Source of the DNA: Pseudoips prasinana
Taxonomy: Eukaryota; Arthropoda; Insecta; Lepidoptera; Nolidae
Direction: 5' to 3'
NCBI GenBank assembly: GCA_951640165.1
Contig: OX621260.1
Location: 12,852,001-12,916,000 of the forward strand
DNA length: 64,000 nt
Shown here: positions 19,236 to 30,179 of the stretch, in pieces
How the letters are laid out: every line of letters starts with the position of its first letter
How positions within the stretch are numbered: position 1 is the first letter of the stretch
Notes under the pieces: generated by a model
Database searches by the model: none
The model's input: only the letters and a program-made list of their open reading frames with translations
What the model was told of the DNA's origin: nothing
Translations under genes and position numbers: made by a program

Positions 19236-19855
19236 TTAATTTTTATTCACATATTTTTCTATTGTTAACCCTGACGCAAAATAAGGGTGCTATGAATTTG
19301 TGTCTGTATGTGTGTGTGTGTCTGTCTGTGGCCTCGTATCTCTCAAACGGATGGACCATGGGTACAGTAACTACTTATGTATGTAGCTGCAGTCCCACTT
19401 ACTCATAATCATGTTAAGAATACTATTTCACCCGCAGACACATTTTGCGGGTGGCAAGCGTAGGTTAAATCTCACCTGCTCACCAGCTTGTGGTTTGACA
19501 TGACTGCCCAACTTACAGCTTATGGTAAACAATACCTAATAAGTTATTTGTATAAGGTGTTACATATACTGTGGAGAAGTAACGTGAAGAACCGTCGAAA
19601 GCGATAGTTACTTTTTAGTGTTAAATGCGATAGCAGTTGAAATCCATCGACTCCGCCAAGAAAATAGTAAGTCTCATCAGCACCCATCACTCGATATCGA
19701 CGGCCACAATTAGTGCTGTCCTATCGATAATTACGATCACCAGTTATCGATACTTGTTTACGAGGGCACGATGGCCAGTACCGGTTCTAGGTAGAGCGAA
19801 AAGACGCGGTATAGTTTGGCAAAGTCATTCGTGAAACTTTTATCATGTATTCATG
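19236..19855. other. Mostly unannotated; one R1-like 3' UTR scrap
   Basis: TTCACCCGCAGACACATTTT and GCGGGTGGCAAGCGTAGG at 19433-19470 resemble the stem-loop in the 3' UTR of the R1-clade element (33318-33350). A GT/CTGT-rich run lies at 19303-19330. The ORF at 19637-19834 has no domain. Confidence 0.4.
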
Positions 19856-20033
19856 TAACGGCAAAATTACTATTTATTGCGATATAACTGATTTTATTTA
19901 TTTACGTGTTTCTTGTTTTTATTTAATGTCTGTGCTCACTAACTTCGTTGTAAGTTGTTACTAACAATCTTGTTAAATCTTGGTCACTCGAATAAAGAAA
20001 AATTCTATTCTATTCTAATCTATTCTATAACTG
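19856..20033 (+). mobile_element. Probable LINE 3' end with (ATTCT)n tail
   Basis: TGGTCACTCGAATAAAGAAA runs into AATTCTATTCTATTCTAATC. An AATAAA-containing 3' UTR followed by a pentanucleotide run suggests a CR1/L2-group terminus. Confidence 0.45.
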
Positions 20034-20334
20034 ATGTCCATTTTGTACGTGATAGAAAAGTTCGCAAATTCACATCAATATAGACCGCTTAATTTAAAAT
20101 GTATTTTCATATCTAGGGCATTATATGATTGCAAAAGTTAATTTTCATTTTGTTTACAATTCACGATTCTGTTAAATTGTACACTGGTTTCAACACCTTT
20201 TGAGAGTTTTCCGTTCCCACTATTTGAATTACGTTAGAATAATGGTAAGTTTTTCTTTTGAAAGTTAGTAATCTTTCACCCATCATTAATTAAAGAAGTA
20301 GTTTATTAATATAAATGTACGTATGTTATCATGG

Positions 20335-20492
20335 GTTAGCATGGGCAGGCTCCCTACAAGATGGACCGATGATCATGTGCGCGCGCTCGAAACCGCTGGA
20401 TGCCGATAGCGCAAGACTGGCAATTATGGAAATCTTTGGGGAGGCCTTTGTCCAGCAGTGGACGACTTTCAACTGATATGATGATGATATCT
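20335..20492 (+). mobile_element. RTE-clade LINE 3' tail, family A
   Basis: GCATGGGCAGGCTCCCTACA, AGATGGACCGATGATCATGT, CGCTGGATGCCGATAGCGCA, GGAGGCCTTTGTCCAGCAGT and a short (GAT)n end. Encodes RWTDDHVRA...-like residues. Confidence 0.8.
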
Positions 20493-20723
20493 TTTGTATG
20501 TATATTCAGGTTTTAGTTTGTGGACCGATTTTTATGTATCGTTTGAATGCTTTCGTGTATTTTATTTCATACCGGTCGTTGTAAAAATAGGTCTGTTGTT
20601 TGTTCTAATAGTACATACAAGCAATTTTAGAACTTTTGTTAAATTTCTAATCTCTTTAAACTTGTTAAAACACGCAAAATCAATGCTCTTATTGGTTAGT
20701 TTGATGTTTTTTTTAATGTGATA

Positions 20724-20817
20724 GCAAGGTAGATGAACAAGTGGGTCACCTGATGGCAAATGATCACCGCCGCCCATGGACACTCGCAAGATCAGAGGAG
20801 CCGCAAGTACGTTGCAA
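20724..20817 (-). repeat. Family D fragment
   Basis: AACAAGTGGGTCACCTGATG, TGATCACCGCCGCCCATGGA and CACTCGCAAGATCAGAGGAG match the T-rich end of family D (35853). Confidence 0.65.
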
Positions 20818-21386
20818 CAACGTGTGCAACTGATGTCGAATTCTTTAATTTTTTCAAGATTAAGATTTCAAGAAGATAGACGTAGAACAGGTATTGCTTC
20901 AAACCATTTAATAATGTTTGCTATTATGGCCGGCCTCAAATTTTATTAGCACTTGAATAGGTAGGAAAGTCACCTAAATCCGGCTCTGTAGATGACTCCG
21001 CTCTTGTCTGTGGTGGCTTGTCTATGGTATTAATTGGAGGTGTAGATCGGTATTTACTGGTTAAGATATGGTGGGTGCATTATCTTTGCGTGTAGTGTAA
21101 TCATTGTGGTTCATGTTAAGTGGTAAAGTGCGTAAGCGGGTCCTTGTTGGGCTAATTTCGAAAGCATGTTTGAAATGGTCATGTTTATACTGTTATTTCC
21201 CTCGAATACTAGTGGATACCTTAATAGAAGACTTTGACGGTGAAATGTCAATATCTACTATTAAAACATATACAGAAATTAATTTCTCAAACTTTTCGCG
21301 GTAACAGACCACTTTCAGAATTTAAACAATCCCACGAACCCATGTCAAAAAATATTATTGCAGAAGAAAACAAGTAATATAATATA
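20818..21386. other. Unannotated stretch
   Basis: No gene or known repeat recognised. The ORF at 21104-21304 has no domain. Confidence 0.35.
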
Positions 21387-21705
21387 CTAGCTGTGCCCGC
21401 GACTTCGTCCACGTGTTAATTAGTTTATTTCATTTTTTAGTAAAATAAAAGACTTTTTCTAAAATAAAAGCAGTCTAAGTTACTCCTTATTACATCAGCT
21501 ACCTGCCAATAAAGGTCCCGTCAAAATCGGTCCAGCCATTTCAGAGATTAGCCGGAACAAACAGACAGACAGACAGACAAAAAATGTAAAAAATGTTATT
21601 TTGGTGTATGTACCGTATATATATTCATATTTATGTAGTAAAAACTGGCTATTTCAATATTACAAACAGACACTCCAACTTTATTTATTTGTATGTATGT
21701 ATAGA
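21387..21705 (-). mobile_element. Non-autonomous Helitron (copy 1 of a near-identical pair)
   Basis: On the minus strand it starts TCTATACATACATACAAATA and ends GACGAAGTCGCGGGCACAGC then TAG, with flanks consistent with A|T insertion. Internal GACTTTTATTGG..., CAGACAGACAGACAGACA and TACGGTACATACACC are shared with 49373-49675 along the whole length. No protein coding. Confidence 0.8.
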
Positions 21706-22970
21706 TTAAAAAAAACACTATTATTGGTATTTTGGTTATCTTTATATTTTCCTTATATGATGGTCACGGGTCACCATCGCTATTACAATTTAAGGCAAAT
21801 TATTACCGTTTGGTTTACCCGACGTTTCGGCATGAATGACACAAACCGTTACCTGATTTTCCAAGTTAGTGGCTTTGATGGGATATGATGTGTTTAGTAC
21901 TCAAATTAACTAATAAATATGATAAGAGTTAACTTCTAAATCTAACCAAAATCTAACTTTGGACCCCTGATACCTATACTTCGGAGCCCTAAGGGGTCCG
22001 TGGACCTTATTTTAAGGAACCCTGGTTTAAGGCATTAGCTAGGCTGAATGTGGATAATTGGCAACATTAATTTAAAATTTTTGCTATACAAGCTTGTGCA
22101 ATATATTCGCACGACTTTTGATGATTTGAGATTGTTTTTTTAAAGAAATGAATCCGACTACAATTTGGCTAACAAGTAGGTTGTTTTATTGCAAATTTTA
22201 GCCGAGACATTTAGTTTTTATTTTTACCAAAAGTACAAATCTATTACACAACTTTTCTAATGCTTACATTTTGAATTAAAGTTGCCAATTTTTGGTACAT
22301 AAAGAACGCGTGTATTAATTATGTATTCATGTGTTGTACATACTACTTTTTGAATTGGTTATTATGTAATGACAATTAGATTAGTTTGGTGATGTAAAAG
22401 ATAGAATCACCGGCGTTAAAGACTAATCAATATGCCTAGTATTAATTATGTATTCATGTGTTGTACATACTACTTTTTGAATAATAAACAAATTATTATT
22501 ATATTATATATTACCTGTTTTCGCGTTCCGTTTGGTTTTCTAACCGACTTTAAAATAAAGAGGCTACCTCCTTTTTTAATTGTGAACTTGATTGTGTAAA
22601 AACATTTATTGAGAAATGGTAAAAAAGAATAATTTAAATCGATACTATGTTTCTGACAGTAATGTCCCGTTCTCTTCTTGTCTATGTTATTACATTCTAC
22701 TATAAACCCATCCGTAGTTTAAGTGTAGGAACTAGGCATAGACAAGGGAATAAACTGGCACGCCGTGGTACTATAATGCTGTAGTAAAAGGACTGAATCA
22801 TATTTATCGACCCTTTCTAGAACGATTCATCTCGTCTGTATTCAATTTTCGCAATAAATTATATCGCAACAAAATGTTTGTAGTTGGCGACATAAATTCT
22901 AACAAATCATTGCTTCATTTCCTACTTTCGTTTATCACATGACGACTCAGGGAACGGTGACGTGGATGCT
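21706..22970. other. Unannotated stretch with a perfect 44-bp direct repeat
   Basis: No coding evidence. 22312-22355 and 22439-22482 are identical (GTATTAATTATGTATTCATG...). ACTTCGGAGCCCTAAGGGGT at 21977 has no match elsewhere in the window. Confidence 0.5.
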
Positions 22971-22974
22971 CACT

Positions 22975-23345
22975 ATGGGCCTCATAAGAATTCACTCAAA
23001 GAGCAATGGAAAGGGCTATCTATGATCGGAGCATTCTTGCGAGTTTGAATCGAATTCGAAAATTTATCGATTTCGGCAGGCAAACCAAAGAAAACAAAAT
23101 AAACCGAAGAATTGCCAAACCGAAGTGGCAGCAAGGTAGGCATATAGCTGGTAGAACCGACGCCTCGACGGCCGTGGTGGCAGAAAGATTCTATAGTGAC
23201 GACCACGAACCGGAAGACGCAGTGTGGCGAGGGCAGTCCCCCAACAAAATAGACTAGGCGGTGGACCGGCAATTGCGATATTCTTTGTGGAAGGCCTCTG
23301 ACCAGCTGTGGACGTCTTACAGCTGATATGATAATAATTATAATA
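22975..23345 (+). pseudogene. RTE-clade LINE C-terminal coding remnant and tail, family A (longest copy)
   Basis: Successive frames give AMERAIYDRSIL-like, AKPKWQQGRHIAGRTDA and RPRTGRRSV residues, then GRPLTSCGRLTAD. They match the RTE C-terminal order MERAMLG..., KLKWQWAGHIARRTDG, PRTGRRSVGRPPTRW. Frames shift several times, so it is a dead copy. The tail is ATGATAATAATTATAATAAT. Confidence 0.75.
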
Positions 23346-23945
23346 ATCCAAGAGAAAATTTTGTTTTTATACCAGTAAGCTGGTAAACAGCAGATTATTT
23401 GTGTTTCCGTACAAATATAGTTATGAATATGTTAATATCAGGAACCATCATACTGTCAAACTCAGCTATCCCAATGATGCGTCAAAGAGTTATCTTATCA
23501 AATATTATATTTTCCGCAAATTTTACTTTTATTCCAACTTTCGCTGTTTTTTGCCTATTTGGAAACGTACGCTTATACGGGCGAGATTGGCGTAAAACAA
23601 AAGCATTACGCATACACACAACACTAATTAAGTTCTTAGTTCTAATGCTGCGTTCCATATCCTCTATATCTCGTATTATTTGCATAAAGAAACTAGTTTC
23701 TCCGTCATTAGGTGTTGGACTCGGTTAATCGTTTATCCGGGATATTATTACGGTGGATGGATATCCGATTGCACTGCTTGACCTTCCTTTCGGATATCGA
23801 TTAATCAAAGTCGTATAGAACACATTGCCTTCTGGAACCTGCAAGTATTCGTACCTGTACCTGCAACAATACAATAGAAGTTTTTAAATTGGTCGTTCAA
23901 CATCAACAACCATCTCAATCGGTCATATAATATATCTAATATTTA
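23346..23945. other. Unannotated stretch
   Basis: An ORF of 109 codons (23399-23728) shows no domain and low-complexity hydrophobic content; probably chance. No repeat recognised. Confidence 0.35.
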
Positions 23946-23949
23946 ATTG

Positions 23950-24045
23950 TTTTTTTTTAATACAACCCCCGCATTAGGGATATTAATCCCTGTGTCGCGG
24001 GGTACTTCACAAACATATAATAGACGGACACAAATTTCCTCATTT
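23950..24045 (-). mobile_element. SINE family H, 3' part
   Basis: T-run, CCCCCGCATTAGGGATATTA, CCTGTGTCGCGGGGTACTTC, ACAAACATATAATAGACGGA. It stops at CAAATTTCCTC, so the head is missing. Confidence 0.7.
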
Positions 24046-24420
24046 TTTTATTTAGCTTTTGTTTATATTTTCCTTAAATTATAAAATATTGTAATTAGTT
24101 GTTTAACCAATGGAAGAAATGGCACCTGCCAAGATACTGTTTTGCAGTTTGGCAGACGTATAATTTTATTTTTTAATAAATTAATGAATAGTCATGGCGG
24201 AAGTAACGAATCGCGACCCGCTAAAGAACGGTTCGGTCCTCATGTCGATTCAAGGGAGCGGATTGAAATGTTAAGTGCCCACTCCCCATCCTTGCTTCAT
24301 TGGGGGAGGGGGCAGTCACTCTTTTTAGTAGCTTTTATCGTGTCCCTTCTCCTCCTTCGATCTTCTTGGTGTCGGGCGGTCTAGACAAAACGAGAGTATA
24401 ATCTGTGAACTTTGGAACTA
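24046..24420. other. Unannotated; small GC-rich block
   Basis: 24190-24380 is GC-richer than its surroundings and open on the plus strand (24142-24384, 80 codons, hydrophobic C-terminus). No domain, splice sites or repeat match found. Confidence 0.3.
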
Positions 24421-24424
24421 TCTA

Positions 24425-24530
24425 GCAATCACGGTACATGAGAAAACAGCCTGATAACAGACGGGCAGACATACAGAGGAGTCTTAGTAATAGGGTTCCG
24501 TTTTACCCCTTGAGTACGGAACCCTAAAAA
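24425..24530 (+). repeat. Family L fragment (3' part)
   Basis: CAATCACGGTACATGAGAAA, ACAGCCTGATAACAGACGGG, AGTCTTAGTAATAGGGTTCC and GTACGGAACCCTAAAAATAG match the end of the copy at 55161-55467. Confidence 0.65.
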
Positions 24531-24871
24531 TAGGCAATTTTTACAAATATGTAAATAAGTTTTATTACACTTGCTATGTGAATCTTCAATACAATACAAC
24601 AATAAAATTCCCGATAGATGGAAGCACATCCTGAACATTGTTTTACTCTCACAGGAAATTGCGGCAGCGACTTTTTCTCTCGACGAAACGCTAATGTTTA
24701 GTAAAATAGTTTTATTCTACCCGCCATTACCGGCCACTATTAAAATGAAAGCTGCGATTAAGGAAGACAATTTATGTTTAGATAAATGACAAGTTAAACT
24801 CTATTTCGGATTATTGGAGGTTGACCTTCGAACGGGCGGAGAAATTTAGGGATCCTTGAATGAAAATTTGA

Positions 24872-24915
24872 CGGCACGTGTGGTGCAACGGTTAAGACTA
24901 TAAAGACAATAAGTC
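24872..24915 (+). mobile_element. SINE family H head fragment
   Basis: ACGGCACGTGTGGTGCAACG then GTTAAGACTATAAAGACA matches the A-box side of family H. It is cut off before the B-box, probably by the following LINE. Confidence 0.5.
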
Positions 24916-24919
24916 TGTT

Positions 24920-27900
24920 TTTTTATCAACTTTTTTCTAGTGATGACAAATCAAACAACTCTCTGAAACAGTTGTGTACCTTTGGACGTTTTACCCACTG
25001 GACATCTTCTTTATTGTAATTTTCTTTCTCGGTATTCCTTTTTTATTCTCTTTTACGTATATAACTTAATTGTAATGTTTCATGTTTTAGATGTAATGTG
25101 TAGTAGTGTACTTGTACGCTGGCGGGTGGTGCAGAGATTTAGGTTTGATTTAAATATTGCACCCCAAAAAGCCTTATTATTTTATTGTGAATATTTTATT
25201 GTTTATATTTATTGTAAATATTTATTGTATATATATATATATATTTAGTATGCCGTACAGTTCTGATGATGAGTCATTTCACTCTGCTATATCATCTGAT
25301 GACAATAGCTTTCGTTCGATCGGGGACACGCTTGGTGAATTTTTAAACGATAAGTTTGCTGCAGGTCATAGGTATTCACTGAATGTCTGTCATCTGAATG
25401 CCCAAAGCATCCCTAGTCATTATAGCGATCTACTTGAAGCGTTTTCGACATGTAATGTACATGCCATCCTGATTTCCGAGAGCTGGCTCAAACCTCACCT
25501 TGTTTCTATCTTGTATCCTCTTCCTGGTTATATTCTTATTCGTAATGACCGAATAGGTAAAGGTGGTGGTGGTGTTGCCATTTATTTGAGATCCGACCTC
25601 CCATATAAGATTGTCGCTATTTCTTCATGTAATTCTGCCACTGCCGAGTTTCTTTTTCTTGAGGTTTCTGTCAAAATGTCCAAAACCATTATTGGTGTCG
25701 TATACAATCCACCCAATGTTGATTATTTCACTGATTTAGAATTGGTTTTAGAATCTTTGGGTTCGGAGTATGTTCACCACATCATCATGGGAGATTTCAA
25801 TACCAACCTCCTTGTACCAAACTCTCCCCGTTCCCGTAAACTCATACACATAGTCGAGTCAAGTAGCTTACATGTCTTGCCATTGCAAGCCACTCACCAC
25901 AATGCCTCGGGTAATGATACTTGGCTCGACCTAATCCTTACCTCAAATCCATCTTTAGTCTCCTCTTATGGGCAACATGATGCTCCCGGATTTTCCCATC
26001 ATGACCTAATTTTCCTATCCTACATCCTTAAGCCACCCAAACCTAAACCTCAAGTTCTGCATTTGCGTTCTTTTGTTCGGATGAATGTCGAAAACCTGTG
26101 TAAGGATGCTTCTGAGGTAAACTGGGAAATTCTGTATAAATCCGAGTCGATAGACGAAAAGGTACTATTTTTCAGACAAGCGGTAACTAAGTTATACGAC
26201 ATTCATGCACCTGTTAAAAAAGTTACTGTGAGGCATCCACCAGCACCATGGATGACGCAAGGGATTTTGATGGCGATGAAACGTAGGGATCGCGCCTTTC
26301 GTAAATTTAAACGTAACCGTTCCGACGAAAACTGGAACAATTACAAAGTTGCTAGGAATAAGTGTAATCAGATGGTACGCAATGCTAAACGCCGTCATAT
26401 TCAAGACAACATTTCATCTTCTTCTCCTGCCGGTATCTGGAAGTTCCTTGGGACTGTTGGTATCGGCAAATCGCGTAACTTAGACCTTCCCACCTCAATT
26501 GGACTAGATGATCTTAATCATTTTTTCTCTACGACTTCTCCTATGGATCATCAGACCAAGGCTCAGACTATCACATTTTTAAATGGACTAACGCGTCCTA
26601 ACATTAATGCTTTTCACTTTTCCCCAGTCGATTCGAATGAGATTAAAACGATTATCCTGTCCATCAAATCCAATGCAGTTGGCTGCGATGAAATTAGCCG
26701 ACGCATGATATTACCAATCCTTGACCAACTGTTGCCTGCAATCTCCCACATTATAAATTTTTCCCTTGATTCCGGACTTTTCCCTTCCATATGGCGAAAC
26801 GCTCACGTTCGTCCACTTCCCAAGATTTCAAATCCCACACTTCCTAGTCATTATCGTCCTATCTCCATCCTTCCTTTCCTGTCTAAAGTGCTCGAGTCCT
26901 GTGACTACAAACAGCTGTCCCATTTTGTGCTATCCAATGAGCTGATAAGCCCCTTACAATCCGGATTCCGACCAGGGCACAGTACCACCACGGCGCTCCT
27001 TAAAGTGACTGGCGATATTAGAACCGGTATGGAGGCGACCAGCCTCACTGTGCTGGTGTTGATCGACTTTTCAAATGCTTTTAATACCGTCAGTCACGAT
27101 ATCCTTTTAACCATCCTCTCCCATCTTATGATCTCAGATGAAGCGCTGGAATGGTTTTCATCTTATCTTCGAGGGCGCCAGCAGTCAGTTTTCCATGGCA
27201 AAGCGTCGTCAAATTGGTGCAACTTAGAAACTGGTGTCCCTCAAGGCGGTATTCTCTCACCTCTTTTGTTTTCAGTATTTATAAACCTCTTAACTCAGGA
27301 TCTTCAGAGTGTGTATCATCTATATGCTGACGACCTGCAACTGTACACCCAGGCGAGTGTTGATAGTTTATCAGAGGCAATTGATAAAATAAATCGAGAC
27401 TTACAATTTTTAAAAATCTCGTCAGATAAGTTTGGGTTAACCGTCAATCCGTCAAAGTGCCAAGCAATCATAGTGGGTAGCTCAAGAATGATGTGCAAGG
27501 TAGATGTTGGCACTTTGCCCCCTATTATATTTGACAACTATCACATACCCATTAGCCAAAAAGTCAAGGATCTGGGATTGGTAATTGACAGCAATCTAAA
27601 CTGGCAAAGCCATATTTCTGGCATCAGTCAGAGAATCACTGGAATGTTAAGGGCATTTTATAGACTTAAAAATTTCCTTCCATCCAGAACAAAAGAAATG
27701 CTTGTGCAGACTCTAATTTTTCCCATTGTCGACTATGGTGATGTGTGCTACTTTGACCTGAATGCAGATCTTCTTAACAAACTTGACCGACTTCTAAATA
27801 ACTGCATTCGATTCGTTTTCAATCTACGTAAGTATGATCATGTGTCTGCTTACCGCACCCAGTTAAACTGGTTGCCTATTCGCCAGCGAAGAAATTTAAG

Positions 27901-28490
27901 AGCGCTCACCACACTTTTCTCCATACTGGACTCTCCTACTGTTCCTTCTTACTTAACGCCTCACTTTCAATATCTTTTTGCTACTCATAGTAAAACTCTC
28001 CGCTCTAGTCATAATCGTCTTTTACGATGTCCACCACATAGCTCTGACTTTATTCATTCCTCTTTCTTTGTCCAATCTATCCTTCTTTGGAATGAGCTTC
28101 CGGTTGGAATCAGGATGGCTAAGACTCGCTATGCGTTTAAAAAGAAAGTACGTGAGCATATTTGCAAGAAGCTTCACGCAGAAACGTCTCATCAATAATT
28201 TTATTTATTATAGTATATTATGTTATAGTATAGTATTCATTAGATTAAAGCATATGGTATTTATTGTATAGTATGTATTGTATATATTTATAGAATATGT
28301 ATAGTGTTCGTCATTATTGTTATTTATAATTATAGTAAGTAAATACATTTTTTTTTTATACCTAAGTGCACCTGCCATGATCTCTCTGCACTACCCTAAG
28401 GTTGACTGTTAGAAAATGCCTTTGGCATTAAGTCCGCCTATGTACATTTCAATAGTACTAAAGTATAAATAAATAAATAAATAAATTCCC
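24920..28490 (+). mobile_element. CR1/L2/Daphne-type non-LTR retrotransposon, near full length
   Basis: About 0.33 kb of candidate 5' UTR, one intact ORF (25250-28198), a 3' UTR with CTAAGGTTGACTGTTAG and GCCTTTGGCATTAAGTCCGC, and a (TAAA)n tail at 28466-28488. No ORF1 (gag-like) is present upstream, so either the family lacks one or the copy lost it. The 5' boundary is uncertain and no target duplication was found. A 3' fragment of a relative is at 1925-2028. Confidence 0.8.
25250..28198 (+). CDS. LINE endonuclease-reverse transcriptase polyprotein, intact
   Basis: 982 residues from the ATG at 25250. This start is chosen because the upstream 31 codons are AT-repeat-derived hydrophobic filler and the endonuclease begins about 43 residues in. 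The APE-type endonuclease keeps VCHLNAQS (Asn50), ISESWL (Glu77), GDFN (181-184) and FSHHD (248-252). The reverse transcriptase keeps YRPISILPFLSKV (535-547), VLIDFSNAFNTV (Asp606), GVPQGGILSPLLF (662-674) and LYADDLQLY (Asp694/695 pair). A thumb/C-terminal region ends in WNELPVGIR...FKKKVREH. It nicks genomic DNA and copies element RNA at the nick. All catalytic residues I can check are present and there is no stop or frameshift, so it may be functional. Group placement (CR1/L2/Daphne) is from motif style only. Confidence 0.93.
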   Translation: MPYSSDDESFHSAISSDDNSFRSIGDTLGEFLNDKFAAGHRYSLNVCHLNAQSIPSHYSDLLEAFSTCNVHAILISESWLKPHLVSILYPLPGYILIRNDRIGKGGGGVAIYLRSDLPYKIVAISSCNSATAEFLFLEVSVKMSKTIIGVVYNPPNVDYFTDLELVLESLGSEYVHHIIMGDFNTNLLVPNSPRSRKLIHIVESSSLHVLPLQATHHNASGNDTWLDLILTSNPSLVSSYGQHDAPGFSHHDLIFLSYILKPPKPKPQVLHLRSFVRMNVENLCKDASEVNWEILYKSESIDEKVLFFRQAVTKLYDIHAPVKKVTVRHPPAPWMTQGILMAMKRRDRAFRKFKRNRSDENWNNYKVARNKCNQMVRNAKRRHIQDNISSSSPAGIWKFLGTVGIGKSRNLDLPTSIGLDDLNHFFSTTSPMDHQTKAQTITFLNGLTRPNINAFHFSPVDSNEIKTIILSIKSNAVGCDEISRRMILPILDQLLPAISHIINFSLDSGLFPSIWRNAHVRPLPKISNPTLPSHYRPISILPFLSKVLESCDYKQLSHFVLSNELISPLQSGFRPGHSTTTALLKVTGDIRTGMEATSLTVLVLIDFSNAFNTVSHDILLTILSHLMISDEALEWFSSYLRGRQQSVFHGKASSNWCNLETGVPQGGILSPLLFSVFINLLTQDLQSVYHLYADDLQLYTQASVDSLSEAIDKINRDLQFLKISSDKFGLTVNPSKCQAIIVGSSRMMCKVDVGTLPPIIFDNYHIPISQKVKDLGLVIDSNLNWQSHISGISQRITGMLRAFYRLKNFLPSRTKEMLVQTLIFPIVDYGDVCYFDLNADLLNKLDRLLNNCIRFVFNLRKYDHVSAYRTQLNWLPIRQRRNLRALTTLFSILDSPTVPSYLTPHFQYLFATHSKTLRSSHNRLLRCPPHSSDFIHSSFFVQSILLWNELPVGIRMAKTRYAFKKKVREHICKKLHAETSHQ

Positions 28491-28512
28491 ATAAACTGGT
28501 TTTCTTTGATTT

Positions 28513-28905
28513 CATCAGGTTTGTGCCTCGTTGGTCTAGCAGTAGCGTGTACATCCGTTGATAATTAAGTCATGGGGTCAAATCCCGGGTCGCACCAAAA
28601 AGTGATTTACAGATGTTATTGTAAATAAAAAATCTTAGTATCAGCTCGCAGTTTGGGAGTTGGTGGTATTTACACCCACATGCCTCCGAGAGCACTTAAA
28701 CCGTTTGTTATAAACCTGAGCTCTTTCCGGTCGTGTACTAGTCATCCCATCCGATCATGAGTGTAATAGAATAGAAAGTGACACTATGTTTATTGTTATA
28801 AGTGACATTATGCTTGTGCAGTATAATATGTACGGCGCAGATGACTAGTCTCCATTAAGACTAACTGCCATGGTCGAAATTGGCCAGGAGGACATTATTA
28901 TAATA
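28513..28905 (+). mobile_element. tRNA-derived long SINE, family F (full length)
   Basis: The tRNA-like head GTGCCTCGTTGGTCTAGCAG (A-box) and ATGGGGTCAAATCCCGGGTC (B-box) is followed by AAAAAGTGATTT, the central domain ATGCCTCCGAGAGCACTTAA near 28680-28712, CTCTTTCCGGTCGTGTACTA, CCGATCATGAGTG, GACTAGTCTCCATTAAGACT and GCCAGGAGGACATTATTATA. Polymerase III boxes are well preserved. Confidence 0.8.
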
Positions 28906-28914
28906 AGTTACCTC

Positions 28915-29115
28915 ATCAGCATCATGTCAGCCAAAGTACATCCACTGCTGGACAAAAGCCTCCCCAAAGAAGGGGGGGATATGTCATAATCGCCACGCTT
29001 GGCAGACGGGTTGTCGATCACAGTTTGATGGTCATAGTTCACAGCATGCGCTATCTACGCCCCCCACGGGATGAGATGGGGTAATGATATTCTATGCCGT
29101 CACCACACCTTAGTA
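28915..29115 (-). mobile_element. Family B element with RTE-like tail
   Basis: CATCATGTCAGCCAAAGTAC, CCACTGCTGGACAAAAGCCT, GTCATAATCGCCACGCTTGG, CTACGCCCCCCACGGGATGA and ATTCTATGCCGTCACCACAC. One of the most complete B copies. Confidence 0.75.
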
Positions 29116-29399
29116 TAAAAGTAGTAATAAGTTACTCTACTTATTATATTACACCTTGTACAACCAAGACAATAATTAAATACGAAATCAGTCTACAGAT
29201 CTTACAATAAGGCCGGATCTACATTTACCGGTGTTGCATATTCCAACGGCGTGTAAGGCATGGTTTACATCCTTCCTCTCAACGTAACTTCCTTAAAATA
29301 AATCGGCAACGTGTGGGAAAAAAAGATATTTCGAAAGGTTTTAAATGTTAGCAATAATGATTATAATCTTTTGTTTTAAGGATATGAAAGGTGGCTAAT

Positions 29400-29516
29400 G
29401 ACTATAAGTATGTCGCGATACCTCCGGAGTTTGTTTCGCTGGGTCTTCTCAGTATGGGCGCATTGGATCCGGTGGCAGCATTAAAGACTGTCGTTATAAA
29501 CACAAGGTCCGCCATA
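29400..29516 (+). mobile_element. Family N LINE fragment
   Basis: TTTGTTTCGCTGGGTCTTCT, CATTGGATCCGGTGGCAGCA and GGTCCGCCATAATAA are the inverse of 41755-41870. It joins a family A tail at 29517. Confidence 0.55.
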
Positions 29517-29612
29517 ATAAATAGCGCAAGACCAGTAATTGTGGAGATCTTTGGGAGGCCTTTGTCCAGCGGTGGGCATCTTTCGGCTGATATCATGATG
29601 ATGATGATGAAG
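29517..29612 (+). mobile_element. RTE-clade LINE 3' tail, family A
   Basis: AATAGCGCAAGACCAGTAAT, TGTGGAGATCTTTGGGAGGC, CTTTGTCCAGCGGTGGGCAT and CTGATATCATGATGATGATG. Confidence 0.75.
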
Positions 29613-30178
29613 TAAGTTGTCTGGTTGTAAGGCTCAGCGATGTTTGGATTCAGATTGCAGTGAATTACTTGTCCTAAGATATTTATTTATCCGCTTTTGG
29701 TTTCTTCGACAATATCGATACGATGTATAAATAAGTACCTAGACACCTTGGGATCTAATTATAGATATTCGATAAAACGTAGCACCTTTCTATTCCCGTT
29801 TTGACACCACAATAACTATCTACCGCAAAGAAAGCTCCACTTTAATTCGATCAGCTATTATGCGCGGAAGCAAAGCAGGTACAACACACCTAATTGTAGA
29901 GGCTTGCGAACCTGTACTAAGTCAAGTGCAAAGTGGACACCGCAAATGTGTCGGATATTACGACCTGAGAGCGGTGAACTTGGCTGACCATTAGAAAATC
30001 TAATCTTACGCCGCTTCTGTGTGGGTCGCCGTGTACGGCAATGCGAAAATTTTGAGTGTTTTAATTTATTTTATACTAACATTGTACATCCATTTTGTAA
30101 TTGTATCTAAACTTTATCTTAATCGCATAACTTTAAATGATGGAACTATTGAAATGAATAATAAAACTAATATCCTAT
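29613..30178. other. Unannotated stretch
   Basis: 29800-30010 is somewhat GC-richer (GCGCGGAAGCAAAGCAGGTA and similar) but matches no other part of the window and has no domain-bearing frame. Confidence 0.35.
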
Positions 30179-30179
30179 T

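Noticed and set aside
23399..23728. 109-codon hydrophobic ORF
   Set aside because: AT-rich codons, overlapping open frames on both strands and no recognisable domain; probably chance.
24142..24384. 80-codon ORF with hydrophobic C-terminus
   Set aside because: No homology or splice context seen; kept only as a GC-rich note.
25157..25249. Upstream extension of the LINE ORF
   Set aside because: The extra 31 codons come from AT-repeat UTR; the ATG at 25250 precedes the endonuclease at family-like spacing and is a better start.
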